Shown: positions 27,969-28,773 of the stretch, piece by piece
Numbering within the stretch: position 1 is the stretch's first letter
Layout of the letters: the number at the start of each line of letters is the position of its first letter
NCBI GenBank assembly: GCA_026985615.1
Contig: JALSQD010000065.1
Span: forward strand, 1-28,773
Direction: 5' to 3'
Length of the DNA: 28,773 nt
Origin: Thermaceae bacterium
Lineage (GTDB): Bacteria; Deinococcota; Deinococci; Deinococcales; Marinithermaceae
Position numbers and translations under genes: made by a program
Notes under the pieces: generated by a model
Told to the model about the DNA's origin: nothing
The model's database searches: none
Seen by the model: the letters and a program-made list of their open reading frames with translations, nothing else

Positions 27969-27974
27969 TAGAAT
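27969..27974 (+). promoter_or_regulatory. Leaderless -10 element of the molybdopterin oxidoreductase gene
   Basis: TAGAAT, six bases, then ATG 27981, within the short gap behind the AOR-family stop. The gene therefore seems to have its own promoter. Confidence 0.5.
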
Positions 27975-27980
27975 GCGCCC

Positions 27981-28773
27981 ATGCTGCACCGCGTCACCTG
28001 CCCGCTCGACTGCCCCGACCGCTGCCGCCTGCTCGTGACCGTGGAGGGGGGGCGGGTCGTCCGCGTTGCGGGCGACCCCGACCACCCCACCACCCGCGGC
28101 TTCGCCTGCGTTAAGACCAACCGCTGGGGCGAGCGCCAGCACCACCCGGACCGGCCGCTCTACCCCATGCGCCGGGTGGGGCCCAAGGGCGCGGGCCGCT
28201 TCGAGCGCGCGAGCTGGGACGAGGCGCTGGACGCGATCGCCGAGCGATTAAAGCAGGTGCTCGACGAACACGGCGGCCAGGCCGTTGCCCGCTACCACTA
28301 CGCCGGCACGACCGGGCTGAGCGAGGGGCGGCGGCCGGTGGGCTTCTTTCGCGCCATTGGCGCTTGCGAGCTGGACGAGACGATCTGCGCCAGCGCCGGC
28401 GGCGAGGCCTGGGAGATGGCCTACGGCCCGCACAAGACCGGCACCGACCCCGAGAACGTGGGCGGGGCCGGGTTCATCGTGCTCTGGGGAACGAACCCGC
28501 TTTCGACCAACACCCACCTGGTGCCCTTCCTCAAGGAGGCGCGCAGGAGCGGGGCTGAGATCTGGCACGTTGACCCCTACGAAAACCGCACCGCCCGCTT
28601 CGCCGACCGTCACCTGAAGATCCGCCCCGGCACCGACGCGGCGCTCGCCTACGCGGTGGCGCGGGTGCTCTTCGAGGAAGGGCTGGTGGACTGGGGTTAC
28701 CTGAACGAACACGCCGAGGGGGTGGAGGCCTTCCGCGCCGCGGCCGCGGCCTGGACGCCCGAGCGGGCGGCGG
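27981..28773 (+). CDS. Molybdopterin oxidoreductase (DMSO reductase family), N-terminal part
   Basis: The frame is open from ATG 27981 to the right edge (264 codons), so the C-terminus is missing. It begins MLHRVTCPLDCPDRCRLL, the N-terminal [4Fe-4S] motif in the CxxxCxxxC form, with a fourth cysteine in TTRGFACVK. The domain I/II segments follow: RRVGPKGAGRFERASWDEAL, YHYAGTTG, ICASAGGEAWEM, and the pterin-binding IVLWGTNPLSTNTHLVPFLK and WHVDPYENRTARFADRHLKI, then RPGTDAALAYAVARVLFEEG. This is the order of formate dehydrogenase/DMSO reductase-type catalytic subunits. There is no visible twin-arginine signal, so it is probably cytoplasmic. Substrate unknown. It follows another Mo/W enzyme gene. 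Confidence 0.93.
   Translation, partial: MLHRVTCPLDCPDRCRLLVTVEGGRVVRVAGDPDHPTTRGFACVKTNRWGERQHHPDRPLYPMRRVGPKGAGRFERASWDEALDAIAERLKQVLDEHGGQAVARYHYAGTTGLSEGRRPVGFFRAIGACELDETICASAGGEAWEMAYGPHKTGTDPENVGGAGFIVLWGTNPLSTNTHLVPFLKEARRSGAEIWHVDPYENRTARFADRHLKIRPGTDAALAYAVARVLFEEGLVDWGYLNEHAEGVEAFRAAAAAWTPERAA

Overview
This window looks like chromosomal DNA from a member of the Deinococcota, most likely the Thermales (Oceanithermus/Marinithermus/Meiothermus-like). The genus is an inference. Supporting signs are high G+C, a single-stranded DNA-binding protein with two OB folds in one chain, the rpsF-ssb-rpsR-rplI-dnaB cluster, and several start codons placed 5-6 bases behind a TANNNT box, the leaderless layout described for Deinococcus. 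I saw no insertion sequence, prophage or CRISPR array.

Layout. Positions 1-2200: the tail of an Asp/Glu racemase, a decayed MFS transporter, and a minus-strand pair (hotdog thioesterase, then a LysM/M23 peptidase). Positions 2220-6330: an unlisted 49-aa minus-strand ORF with its own terminator, a YfaP-like lipoprotein whose signal peptide is split by a one-base frame problem, an MFS transporter, and an overlapping minus-strand pair of P-loop kinase and enolase-superfamily enzyme. Positions 6330-8625: a lipoprotein, coproheme decarboxylase (hemQ) and two tandem tRNA-Ser genes. Positions 8624-12650 (minus): a lutA-lutB-lutC operon for lactate oxidation, ending in a dipeptide epimerase gene; the LutC protein carries an extra C-terminal domain. 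Positions 12670-15800 (minus): a Kef-type antiporter with a degenerate RCK domain and an RlmI-type rRNA methyltransferase.

Positions 15850-17460 (plus): speE and speD overlap and together would supply aminopropyl groups and transfer them in polyamine synthesis. After a small Cys-rich lipoprotein comes the replication/ribosome cluster rpsF, ssb, rpsR, rplI, then dnaB after a 40-nt perfect palindrome. Positions 21320-24380 (minus): a PhnP-like metallohydrolase, a DUF4388 protein and a comM-type AAA+ ATPase. Positions 24480-26190 (minus) are the least familiar part: a four-helix membrane protein, a frame-broken tandem copy of it downstream, and two small ORFs upstream. The window ends with an AOR-family tungsten enzyme and the first 264 codons of a molybdopterin oxidoreductase, each behind its own TAGAAT box.

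I did not find a clear new defence or mobile system. The best leads are the decayed tandem membrane paralogue, the LutC fusion domain, the kinase/enolase pair, the split lipoprotein signal peptide, and three small ORFs of 49-59 aa.
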